Part shown: piece after piece, positions 18,024 to 25,789 of the stretch
How positions within the stretch are numbered: position 1 is the stretch's first letter
Layout of the letters: each line of letters starts with the position of its first letter
Assembly (NCBI RefSeq): GCF_024623725.1
Contig: NZ_JANKHG010000026.1
Location: 62,001 to 126,000 of the forward strand
Origin: Limnobacter parvus
Lineage (GTDB): Bacteria; Pseudomonadota; Gammaproteobacteria; Burkholderiales; Burkholderiaceae_B
Length of the DNA stretch: 64,000 nt
Reading direction: 5' to 3'
Notes under the pieces: model-generated
Told to the model about the DNA's origin: nothing
Databases searched by the model: none
The model's input: only the letters and a program-made list of their open reading frames with translations
Program-made: the position numbers and the translations under genes

Positions 18024-21000
18024 ACAAAATCAATTTATCCCGCTGGGCGCTGGAAAACCAGCCGCTGGTTCGCTACCTGTTGGCGGTGTTCATTTTCGCA
18101 GGCGTAGCCGCCTTCTTTTCTTTAGGGCAAGAAGAAGACCCGCCATTTGTGTTTCGTGGCATGGTGGTTCGTGCTTATTGGCCTGGTGCCACGGCCATGC
18201 AAATGGGGCAACAGGTTGCCGACCCCATCGAAAAAACCATTCAGGAAATTCCATACGCTTACAAAATTCGCTCGTATTCCAAGCCGGGCGAAACAGTGAT
18301 CTTCCTGCAACTCGACGACAGTGCTCCGCCGCAACAAGTGGCTGACATTTGGTACACCACACGAAAACGGGTGGGCGACATGGCAGGTGCCTTGCCGCGC
18401 GGGGTGGTGGGCCCGTTCTTCAACGATGAGTTTGGTGACACGTTCGGCGTGTTACTGGCCTTCTCGGCCGATGGTTTTAAATACGCTGAGCTGAAAGACT
18501 TTGTAACCCAGGTTCGACAGGAAATGCTGAAAGTGCCAGATGTTGCAAAAGTGCAATTGTTTGGCGTGCAGCCCGAAAAAATATTCATCGATGTATCGCA
18601 TTACAGGCTTGCGCAGCTTGGTATTTCAGCGCAAGACATATTCAACCAAATCAATAGCCAGAACGCAGTCACATCCCAGGGCGTACTCAGCCTTGAAGAT
18701 CAAAAAGTGTGGTCACGTGTGGAGGGCCAGTTTGAATCACTGGAAGAAATTGCCAACACGCCCATACGTGCAGGCAACAACACTTTGTTGCTGAAAGACA
18801 TCGCCACCGTGCACCGCGGCTACCTTGACCCGCCGGTCTCGAAAATGCGCTTCAACGGCAAGGAAGTAATTGGCCTGGGCATTTCAATGGTGAATGGTGG
18901 CGACATTATTCGCCTGGGTGAAGAGCTCGCCAAAGTTGAGCGCCGGGTGCTGGCGGAATTACCGGTTGGCATTGAACTCCAGCGCGTGGCCGATCAACCC
19001 GAATCGGTTCGAACTTCCGTAAATGAATTCGTGAAGGTGCTGATCGAAGCTATTGTCATTGTACTGGCTGTCAGCTTCTTAAGCCTTGGTCTGCACAGTA
19101 AGCCGTTCCGTGTTGACACACGGCCTGGCCTGGTGGTTGCGCTTACCATTCCCCTGGTGCTGGCGCTCACGTTTCTGGCCATGTCGTTTTTCAATATCAA
19201 CCTGCATAAAATTTCACTGGGGGCTTTGATCATCGCCTTGGGTTTGTTGGTGGACGACGCCATCATCGCAGTGGAAATGATGGTGCGAAAGCTTGAAGAG
19301 GGCTATTCACGCTTCGACGCTGCTATTTTTGCTTACGACTCCACAGCCATTCCCATGCTGACAGGCACACTGATTACGGCGGCCGGCTTTTTGCCGATTG
19401 CACTGGCTCAATCAGCGGCGGGTGAATACACCTATTCAATTTTCGCAGTCACTGCACTTGCACTTATTTTGTCGTGGTTTGTTGCGGTTATTTTCGTGCC
19501 CTACATTGGTTACTGGCTGCTGAAAAAACCCAAGGATGGGGAAGGGCATGCAGAGGTGTTTGACACACCTTTTTACCAGCGTTTTCGCCGTTGGATTGAG
19601 GTGTGCGTGAACCACCGCTGGATTACGATTGCAGTCACTGTGGTGGCTTTCGTCGGTGGCGGGTATTCATTCAAGTTCATTGAACAGCAGTTTTTCCCCG
19701 ATTCCAACCGACTGGAAATCATGGTCAATCTGTGGCTGCCTGAGGGCACTGCATTCGAGGAAACGGAGAAGCAAGCCATCAAACTTGAGCAATGGCTGGC
19801 GCAGCAGCCTGAAGTGGCGGGCTATGCCAGTTTTGTGGGTGATGGTGCACCACGCTTTTATTTGTCGCTTGATCAAAAATTTGTGCAAAGCAATCTGGCT
19901 GAATTGATCGTAATTCCCAAAACATTCAACGACCGCGAAATTCTTCGTATCAAGTTGAAAACTCACCTTGAAGGCAATTTCCCCGACATACGCCCCCGTA
20001 TCACCTTGTTGCCAAATGGTCCACCTGTCACCTATCCAGTTCAGTTTGTGGTGCAAGGGCCAGACCCCCGAGTGGTGCGTGTGGTGGCCGACAAAGTAAA
20101 AGAAGCAGTGGCTTCCAGTGAATACACACGCGGCACGCACGACAATTGGAATGAAAACATCAAGGTGATGAAGGTTGAAGTGGACCAGGCCCGGGCGCGT
20201 GCCTTGGGAGTGAGTAGCCAAAGCATAGCCGAGTCTTCACAGGTCATTTTGTCGGGTGCAACTATTGGCCAATACCGCGAGAACAATCGCCTGATCGACA
20301 TAGTTTTTCGCAACCCGGAAAGCGAACGCGATACGCTGGCCGAGCTCATGAATGCAAACGTGCCAACAGCCAGTGGGGCTTATGTGCCTTTGTCTCAGGT
20401 GGGCAAGGTGAACATGACCTTCGAGCCGGGCGTTATTTGGCGCGAGGGCGGTGAATTTGGCATTACGGTCAAGGCTGATGTGGTGTCTGGTATTCAAGGC
20501 ACTACAGTGGCTTTGGCGATGGACAAGGCACTTGATGAGTTGCGCAGCCAGCTTCCTTTGGGCGTCAGTGTGAATCTTGATGGCTTGGCGGCCGATTCCG
20601 GCAAGGCGCAAGAGTCGATTATGGCCAATGTGCCTTTGATGCTGTTTATTGTGCTCACCTTGCTGATGCTTCAGCTGAAAAGCTTTGGTAGAACACTGTT
20701 GGTGTATTTCACAGGCCCCTTGGGAATTATCGGCGCTGCCTTGGCGTTGATTATTACTGCACGACCATTCGGTTTTGTGGCGCAGTTGGGGGTTATTGCC
20801 CTGTTCGGCATGATTATTCGGAACTCGGTCATTCTGGTGGATCAAATTGAGCAAGATCGTGCTGCGGGAGTTGATCCGTTTGAAGCCATCATAGGTTCTA
20901 CTATTCGCCGTTCTCGCCCAATTTTGCTGACTGCCGCGGCGGCGGTGTTGGCCATGATCCCCCTGATGCGTTCCCAGTTCTGGGGACCCATGGCGGTGGC

Positions 21001-21097
21001 CATTATGGGTGGCTTGATTGTGGCAACCTTGTTAACCCTGTTTTTCCTGCCAGCCTTGTACGCTGCGGCTTATCGAATCCGAAAACCAAAGCACTGA
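18020..21097 (+). CDS. RND efflux transporter permease (HAE1/AcrB-like)
   Basis: A 1025-aa inner-membrane RND pump with 12 transmembrane segments: one near the N-terminus, then a large periplasmic loop, then a block of TM helices, and the same layout repeated. The proton-relay helix carries LIIALGLLVDDAIIAVEMM (the paired Asp of TM4), and the second half has MIIRNSVILVDQIEQD. The loop with SQEEDPP-type sequence (SLGQEEDPPFVFRGMVV) after TM1 is typical of the MexK/TriC-like branch rather than AcrB proper. It probably extrudes hydrophobic compounds. It is convergent with the squalene-synthase-like gene. Confidence 0.92.
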   Translation: MNKINLSRWALENQPLVRYLLAVFIFAGVAAFFSLGQEEDPPFVFRGMVVRAYWPGATAMQMGQQVADPIEKTIQEIPYAYKIRSYSKPGETVIFLQLDDSAPPQQVADIWYTTRKRVGDMAGALPRGVVGPFFNDEFGDTFGVLLAFSADGFKYAELKDFVTQVRQEMLKVPDVAKVQLFGVQPEKIFIDVSHYRLAQLGISAQDIFNQINSQNAVTSQGVLSLEDQKVWSRVEGQFESLEEIANTPIRAGNNTLLLKDIATVHRGYLDPPVSKMRFNGKEVIGLGISMVNGGDIIRLGEELAKVERRVLAELPVGIELQRVADQPESVRTSVNEFVKVLIEAIVIVLAVSFLSLGLHSKPFRVDTRPGLVVALTIPLVLALTFLAMSFFNINLHKISLGALIIALGLLVDDAIIAVEMMVRKLEEGYSRFDAAIFAYDSTAIPMLTGTLITAAGFLPIALAQSAAGEYTYSIFAVTALALILSWFVAVIFVPYIGYWLLKKPKDGEGHAEVFDTPFYQRFRRWIEVCVNHRWITIAVTVVAFVGGGYSFKFIEQQFFPDSNRLEIMVNLWLPEGTAFEETEKQAIKLEQWLAQQPEVAGYASFVGDGAPRFYLSLDQKFVQSNLAELIVIPKTFNDREILRIKLKTHLEGNFPDIRPRITLLPNGPPVTYPVQFVVQGPDPRVVRVVADKVKEAVASSEYTRGTHDNWNENIKVMKVEVDQARARALGVSSQSIAESSQVILSGATIGQYRENNRLIDIVFRNPESERDTLAELMNANVPTASGAYVPLSQVGKVNMTFEPGVIWREGGEFGITVKADVVSGIQGTTVALAMDKALDELRSQLPLGVSVNLDGLAADSGKAQESIMANVPLMLFIVLTLLMLQLKSFGRTLLVYFTGPLGIIGAALALIITARPFGFVAQLGVIALFGMIIRNSVILVDQIEQDRAAGVDPFEAIIGSTIRRSRPILLTAAAAVLAMIPLMRSQFWGPMAVAIMGGLIVATLLTLFFLPALYAAAYRIRKPKH

Positions 21098-21110
21098 TCT
21101 CGCCTGCGTG

Positions 21111-21956
21111 TTACCACCGTAATACCTGCGTGGTCCATGCGGTACTGAACTTTCGAAATGGAGTCACCAGCTTTTGTTCAGTCAGTAACTTGTAATGGCT
21201 GGCCTTGTGCAAATGAAGTTCAACCGCCCGCATACGGAACAGGGCCCTCAATGGCCGGGCAAACAGGCGCTGTTCCAGTGGAACTGTTGCCCAAGCTTGC
21301 TCCGCATGTGCCACCAGCAAGGCACTGGTTTGAGTGAATAAGGCGTGGCTGGCGTCGTTGTGTTGCCGTTGCTTGATTTGCTCTGCAGTGACTCCATGTT
21401 GGCTCAACAATTCGATAGGCAACGGCTGAAAGCCTTGGTCAAGGTATTTCGCCAGCCTCAACAGTTGGCAAAGCCGGGTTGATTCTGTCCAGAAATTCAA
21501 CAAGCCATTAAAATCATTGCTGGCCTCGCCAAAACGCGCCTTGATCAGCTTTACCCACGGCTCTGCTTCGGCGCGCACATCGTTGTGCCAATCGTTCATG
21601 GTGTTGTAGCGTTTGGGCTCGCAACTGCTGGCCACACAGTTGATCAACTCAATCCAATGCTCGGCGGGAATTTTTGCCAGCACTGGTTTGGAAATGGCTG
21701 TGACCACCGGGTGCGCATTGGTTTCCTGGGTCGCATTCGCCAGCGTGTTGCGCCACCAGCCCAGTTTCACCTGGGTAAGCCCGGCTTCCATCTGTTTCAG
21801 GCAGGCCTGGCGTAGCTCGTGATTTAGCGTGAAGCAACCTAGCCAGAATGCCTTGAATTCATCGGTCAGAAACAGGGTCGCGTAATGCAGCGAAGCGGTT
21901 TCACCGCTGACTTTTTCGCGGCAATAGGCCAGCGGGTTTTCCAGAGATACGAGCAT
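21111..21956 (-). CDS. Squalene/phytoene synthase-like protein lacking Asp-rich motifs
   Basis: A 281-aa all-helical protein of the squalene/phytoene synthase superfamily. The recognisable segments are LTQVKLGWWRNTLANA (equivalent to the conserved RLxWWR helix), AKYLDQGFQPLPIELLSQHGV, and a C-terminal helical bundle. The first Asp-rich motif (DxxxD after FCR), which binds prenyl diphosphate through magnesium in real synthases, is replaced by FTLNHELRQ, and I see no second DxxxD. It resembles the non-catalytic branch that includes the complex-I assembly factor NDUFAF6, so an enzyme name would be unsafe. It is divergent from tRNA-Leu. Confidence 0.65.
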   Translation of the reverse strand: MLVSLENPLAYCREKVSGETASLHYATLFLTDEFKAFWLGCFTLNHELRQACLKQMEAGLTQVKLGWWRNTLANATQETNAHPVVTAISKPVLAKIPAEHWIELINCVASSCEPKRYNTMNDWHNDVRAEAEPWVKLIKARFGEASNDFNGLLNFWTESTRLCQLLRLAKYLDQGFQPLPIELLSQHGVTAEQIKQRQHNDASHALFTQTSALLVAHAEQAWATVPLEQRLFARPLRALFRMRAVELHLHKASHYKLLTEQKLVTPFRKFSTAWTTQVLRW

Positions 21957-21981
21957 GTCACCTTCAAAATTTGGGGCAGAG

Positions 21982-22004
21982 CGTACAATAAGTAATATTG
22001 TACG
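21982..22004. promoter_or_regulatory. Perfect 9-bp inverted repeat in a divergent promoter region
   Basis: CGTACAATA, a 5-nt spacer, and TATTGTACG. It lies 26 bp upstream of the start of the squalene-synthase-like gene and 41 bp upstream of tRNA-Leu. It has the form of a dimeric repressor operator; no regulator gene is nearby. Confidence 0.55.
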
Positions 22005-22026
22005 GGCTGCGCGAGCAAAATCACGC

Positions 22027-22032
22027 TATAAT
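22027..22032 (+). promoter_or_regulatory. tRNA-Leu promoter -10 box
   Basis: A perfect TATAAT lies 13 bp before the mature tRNA 5' end and is followed by a GC-rich discriminator (GCGCCCC), as in stringently controlled stable-RNA promoters. I see no good -35 box at the proper distance. Confidence 0.6.
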
Positions 22033-22044
22033 GCGCCCCTGCAT

Positions 22045-22129
22045 GCGGATGTGGCGAAATTGGTAGACGCACCAGATTTAGGTTCTGGCGTAGCAATACG
22101 TGAAGGTTCGAGTCCTTTCATCCGCACCA
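22045..22129 (+). tRNA. tRNA-Leu (anticodon UAG)
   Basis: An 85-nt cloverleaf with acceptor stem GCGGATG paired to CATCCGC, the D-arm TGGTAGACGC, the anticodon loop containing TAG, a long variable arm (class II), the TTCGAGTC T-loop, and an encoded ACCA end. The class II variable arm and UAG anticodon identify leucine. Confidence 0.95.
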
Positions 22130-22321
22130 CCATTCCAATGCCCTGAAGTGAATCGCTTCCGGGGCTGCCTAGTTTTACCAAACCCCCGCCAAAGCACCTT
22201 CATACTTGTGTAAGATATCGGCAATTGTAGAACCTTTGCGGCATTGCACTGCACAAAGATTTCTCACCCATTAACCACCCCTTGGGCCGCATGTCCAAGG
22301 CAACTAGTTCAAGAGTTACAA

Positions 22322-23626
22322 ATGACTGAAACAACCACCACTGCAAGCTCGCTAGAGAAAACGATTTCCCTGAAGCTTTCAGTTGAAAAAATCAATGCTG
22401 AAGTTGAAAAGCGCCTGCAAAAGGTTGCCCGTACAGCTCGCATGCCCGGTTTCCGCCCAGGTAAAGTGCCCATGAAAATGGTGGTGCAGAACTACGGTCC
22501 TCAAGTGCATTCTGAAGTATTGAGCGACGAAATCGGCCGCACTTTCAGTGAAGAAGTTCAAAAGCAAGACCTGCGTGTGGCTGGCCAGCCCCGCATTGAA
22601 GCTGCGAAAGACGCGGCTGATGACGCTTTTGAATTCAATGCAATTTTCGAAGTGTTCCCAGAAGTTAAATTCGGCGACTTCGCCACTCTGGAAATCGAAA
22701 AAACAGTGGTTGAGGTTTCTGACGCCGAAGTTGACAAAACAATCGAAATTTTGCGCAAGCAACGCGCAAGCTTTGCTGAAACTGATCGTGCTGCCGCTGA
22801 AGAAGACAAAGTAACGCTGGATTTCGCTGGCAAAATCGACGACGTGCCTTTTGATGGTGGCTCAGCCGAAGACTTCTCATTTGTAATTGGCAAAGGCCAA
22901 ATGCTGCCGGAGTTTGAAGCAGCAGCGAAAGGCTTGAAGAAAGGCGAAGAGAAAACCTTCGACCTGGCATTCCCTGCTGACTACCACGGTAAGGATGTGG
23001 CGGGTAAAACTGCCCAGTTCACGATCACCATCAAGAAAGTTGAAGGCCCTCAACTGCCTGAATTGAATGAAGAGTTTGCCAAGTCCATGGGCATTGGCGA
23101 AGGTTCGCTGGAAAAGCTGCGTGAAGACGTTCGCGTTAACCTGAGCCGAGAAGTCAGCAACCGCACCAAGGCACAAACCAAAGAATCTGTGATGAACGGC
23201 TTGTTGAAAGTGACCGAGTTTGATGTTCCCAAGTCGCTGATTCAGTCTGAAACAACCGAGTTGGCATCGCGCGCCCGTCAAGATTTGAAAGCACGTGGCA
23301 TGCAAAATGTTGAAGAAATTCAATTGCCTGAAGACATTTTTGCGGCGCAAGCAGAGCGTCGTGTTCGTTTGGGTTTGATTGTGTCTGACCTGGTTAAGAC
23401 AAATAACTTGCAGGCCAAGCCCGAGCAAGTGCGTGCCTTCATTGAAGAGCAAGCGCAGAGCTATGAAAACCCCGCTGAAGTAATGCAGTGGTATTTTCAG
23501 GATCGCGCCCGTTTGGCGGATGTAGAAGCGGTTATTCTGGAAGACAATGTGGTTGAATTTGCTTTGGCCAAATCCAAAGTGATCGAAAAGAAATTGTCCT
23601 TTGACGAACTGATGGGAAATAAATAA
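22322..23626 (+). CDS. tig: Trigger factor
   Basis: A ribosome-bound chaperone with prolyl isomerase activity that meets nascent chains at the exit tunnel. The N-terminal ribosome-binding domain has the signature RTARMPGFRPGKVPMKMV (the FRxGK-type tail). The FKBP-type PPIase domain is about residues 160-245 (DKVTLDFAGKIDDVPFDGG). The long helical C-terminal domain follows. I choose the ATG at 22322 (MTETTTTASS, 434 aa); the frame is open further upstream, but the added residues match nothing in the family. The clpP start codon follows the stop directly. Confidence 0.95.
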   Translation: MTETTTTASSLEKTISLKLSVEKINAEVEKRLQKVARTARMPGFRPGKVPMKMVVQNYGPQVHSEVLSDEIGRTFSEEVQKQDLRVAGQPRIEAAKDAADDAFEFNAIFEVFPEVKFGDFATLEIEKTVVEVSDAEVDKTIEILRKQRASFAETDRAAAEEDKVTLDFAGKIDDVPFDGGSAEDFSFVIGKGQMLPEFEAAAKGLKKGEEKTFDLAFPADYHGKDVAGKTAQFTITIKKVEGPQLPELNEEFAKSMGIGEGSLEKLREDVRVNLSREVSNRTKAQTKESVMNGLLKVTEFDVPKSLIQSETTELASRARQDLKARGMQNVEEIQLPEDIFAAQAERRVRLGLIVSDLVKTNNLQAKPEQVRAFIEEQAQSYENPAEVMQWYFQDRARLADVEAVILEDNVVEFALAKSKVIEKKLSFDELMGNK

Positions 23627-24295
23627 ATGATGTGGAACCCTCGCTCTATGACTAGCAATATGAACAATTCTGGCGCTCAAGACACACAGGGCAATATGTA
23701 TGTACCCATGGTGATTGAGCAAAGTGGTCGGGGCGAGCGGGCCTATGACATTTATTCGCGCTTGCTAAAAGAGCGTGTGATTTTCCTTGTTGGCCCCATT
23801 AACGACCAAATGGCCAACGTGATTGTTGCCCAAATGTTGTTTCTGGAAAGTGAAAACCCTGACAAAGACATCGCGCTGTACATCAACAGCCCCGGTGGCT
23901 CAGTGTCCGCCGGTATGGCCATTTACGACACCATGCAGTTCATCAAGCCCGATGTGTCTACGTTGTGTACAGGTCTGGCGGCCAGCATGGGCGCGTTCTT
24001 GTTGTCATCTGGCACCAAAGGCAAGCGCTTTTCTTTGCCCAATAGCCGCATCATGATTCACCAGCCTTTGGGTGGTGTGCAGGGTCAGGCTTCTGACATC
24101 GAAATTCATGCTAAGGAAATCTTGTATCTGCGTGAGAAATTAAACGGAATACTTGCTGAGAACACAGGTAAGTCGATTGAAGAGATTGCGCGTGACACAG
24201 ATCGTGATAACTTTATGGGTGCAGACTCGGCAAAGAACTACGGCTTGATCGACGATGTGCTGAAGCACCGTGTGGCACCTGCAGACAAGAAGTAA
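23627..24295 (+). CDS. clpP: ATP-dependent Clp protease proteolytic subunit
   Basis: ClpP is the serine-protease tetradecamer that works with ClpX or ClpA. Catalytic triad residues are visible: Ser in GLAASMGAF, His in MIHQPLGG and Asp in DTDRDNFMG. 222 aa, with a short Asn/Met-rich N-terminal extension before [17 protein letters not shown], probably a processed propeptide. The gene begins at the base after the tig stop codon. clpX is 59 bp downstream. Confidence 0.96.
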   Translation: MMWNPRSMTSNMNNSGAQDTQGNMYVPMVIEQSGRGERAYDIYSRLLKERVIFLVGPINDQMANVIVAQMLFLESENPDKDIALYINSPGGSVSAGMAIYDTMQFIKPDVSTLCTGLAASMGAFLLSSGTKGKRFSLPNSRIMIHQPLGGVQGQASDIEIHAKEILYLREKLNGILAENTGKSIEEIARDTDRDNFMGADSAKNYGLIDDVLKHRVAPADKK

Positions 24296-24323
24296 CGGTA
24301 GTAACAACCTGGATTGCTTGATT

Positions 24324-24337
24324 GCCCCCTAAGGGGC
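24324..24337 (+). other. Short hairpin between clpP and clpX
   Basis: GCCCC, a CTAA loop, and GGGGC, followed by only three T residues. It is just before the clpX ribosome-binding site (AGAGGA). Too weak for a full terminator; it may tune read-through or mRNA stability between the protease and ATPase genes. Confidence 0.4.
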
Positions 24338-24354
24338 TTTCCAGAGGAAAAATA

Positions 24355-25626
24355 ATGTCAGAAAAGAAAGGCTCCAGCGAAAAGCTGCTTTATTGCTCCT
24401 TCTGCGGCAAAAGCCAGCATGAGGTGAAGAAATTGATCGCAGGGCCCTCTGTGTTCATCTGCGATGAATGCATTGAGTTGTGCAACGACATCATTCGAGA
24501 CGAAGCCGCAGAAGCCACGGCAACGGGGGGCGGTGACAAACTGCCAACTCCACAAGAAATTCGTTCTATTCTTGACCAGTATGTGATTGGTCAAGACAAA
24601 GCCAAGCGTGTGCTGGCAGTAGCGGTGTACAACCACTACAAACGCCTGCGCCACATGGGCAAAAAAGACGACATCGAACTGACGAAAAGCAATATTTTGC
24701 TGGTGGGCCCAACAGGTTCAGGCAAAACTTTGCTGGCGCAAACACTTGCCCGTTTGTTGAACGTGCCATTTGTTATTGCAGATGCAACCACTTTGACTGA
24801 AGCGGGTTATGTGGGTGAAGACGTAGAAAACATCATTCAGAAATTGCTGCAAAGTTGCAACTATGAAGTGGACAAGGCCCAGCGCGGCATTGTTTACATC
24901 GATGAAATTGATAAAATTTCGCGCAAATCCGACAACCCATCAATTACGCGTGACGTATCGGGTGAGGGTGTACAGCAGGCCTTGTTGAAGTTGATTGAAG
25001 GTACAGTTGCTTCTGTTCCCCCGCAAGGTGGTCGCAAGCACCCCAATCAGGATTTTGTCCAAATCGACACTACCAATGTACTGTTTATCGTGGGTGGAGC
25101 TTTTGAAGGTCTTGATAAAGTAATTCGCAACCGCTCAGAGCGTTCCGGTATTGGCTTTGGCGCAACCGTGAAAAGCAAGCAGGATGAAAACGTTGGTACA
25201 TTGTTGGCCGATGTAGAACCTGAAGATTTGATCAAGTTCGGCATTATTCCTGAATTGGTTGGTCGTTTGCCGGTTATCGCTACGCTGGAAGAACTCGACG
25301 AGCCAGCATTGATCGAAATTTTGACCAAGCCCAAGAACGCCATGGTGAAGCAGTTTGAAAAGCTGCTTGAAATGGACGGTGCTGAATTGGAAGTTCGCCC
25401 ATCGGCCCTTAGCGCAATCGCCAAAAAAGCGATACAAAGAAAAACTGGTGCTCGTGGTTTGCGTACCATTCTTGAGCAGGCATTGTTGGGCATCATGTAC
25501 GACCTGCCAGGCGACACCAACGTGAAGAAAGTGGTGGTGGATGAAAATGCAATCACCGGTGTGGGTCAGCCTTTGCTGATCTATGAAGACCAGCCCAAGG
25601 TGGCAGGCAGCAAAGACAAGTCCTGA
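24355..25626 (+). CDS. clpX: ATP-dependent Clp protease ATP-binding subunit ClpX
   Basis: A AAA+ unfoldase that feeds substrates to ClpP. The N-terminal zinc-binding domain has four cysteines (CSFCGKS and CDECIELC). Walker A is [12 protein letters not shown], Walker B is [10 protein letters not shown], and the IGF-type ClpP-contact loop is seen in RSGIGFGA. The start at 24355 ([14 protein letters not shown], 423 aa) has an AGAGGA ribosome site; an upstream in-frame codon at 24322 would add 11 residues overlapping the hairpin and is unlikely. Confidence 0.97.
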   Translation: MSEKKGSSEKLLYCSFCGKSQHEVKKLIAGPSVFICDECIELCNDIIRDEAAEATATGGGDKLPTPQEIRSILDQYVIGQDKAKRVLAVAVYNHYKRLRHMGKKDDIELTKSNILLVGPTGSGKTLLAQTLARLLNVPFVIADATTLTEAGYVGEDVENIIQKLLQSCNYEVDKAQRGIVYIDEIDKISRKSDNPSITRDVSGEGVQQALLKLIEGTVASVPPQGGRKHPNQDFVQIDTTNVLFIVGGAFEGLDKVIRNRSERSGIGFGATVKSKQDENVGTLLADVEPEDLIKFGIIPELVGRLPVIATLEELDEPALIEILTKPKNAMVKQFEKLLEMDGAELEVRPSALSAIAKKAIQRKTGARGLRTILEQALLGIMYDLPGDTNVKKVVVDENAITGVGQPLLIYEDQPKVAGSKDKS

Positions 25627-25663
25627 CACCAATTTGCAAATCAAAACAGATTGCAAAATGATT

Positions 25664-25695
25664 AAAAAAGCCCAACTCCACGGTTGGGCTTTTTC
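25664..25695 (+). terminator. Intrinsic terminator after clpX
   Basis: GCCCAAC and GTTGGGC (7 bp, 6-nt loop) with a run of six A before and five T after. It ends the tig-clpP-clpX unit before the separate lon promoter. Confidence 0.88.
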
Positions 25696-25732
25696 TTTTA
25701 AGTGGTATTGTTAAATTGGTTAGGAAATAAAG

Positions 25733-25760
25733 CTTGAATAAGCGCGTTTTAGCCCCACTG
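25733..25760 (+). promoter_or_regulatory. Sigma-32 (heat-shock) promoter of lon
   Basis: CTTGAAT, 13 bp, CCCCACTG, compared with the RpoH consensus CTTGAAA-N13/14-CCCCATNT. It lies 30 bp before the lon ATG, behind the clpX terminator. This fits lon as a known heat-shock gene. Confidence 0.78.
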
Positions 25761-25789
25761 TAGGGTTATGCATTTAATAGGTGATTCAT

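Noticed and set aside
16923-21097. A complete three-part efflux system
   Set aside because: Adaptor and pump are present, but no outer-membrane factor gene lies in the neighbourhood.
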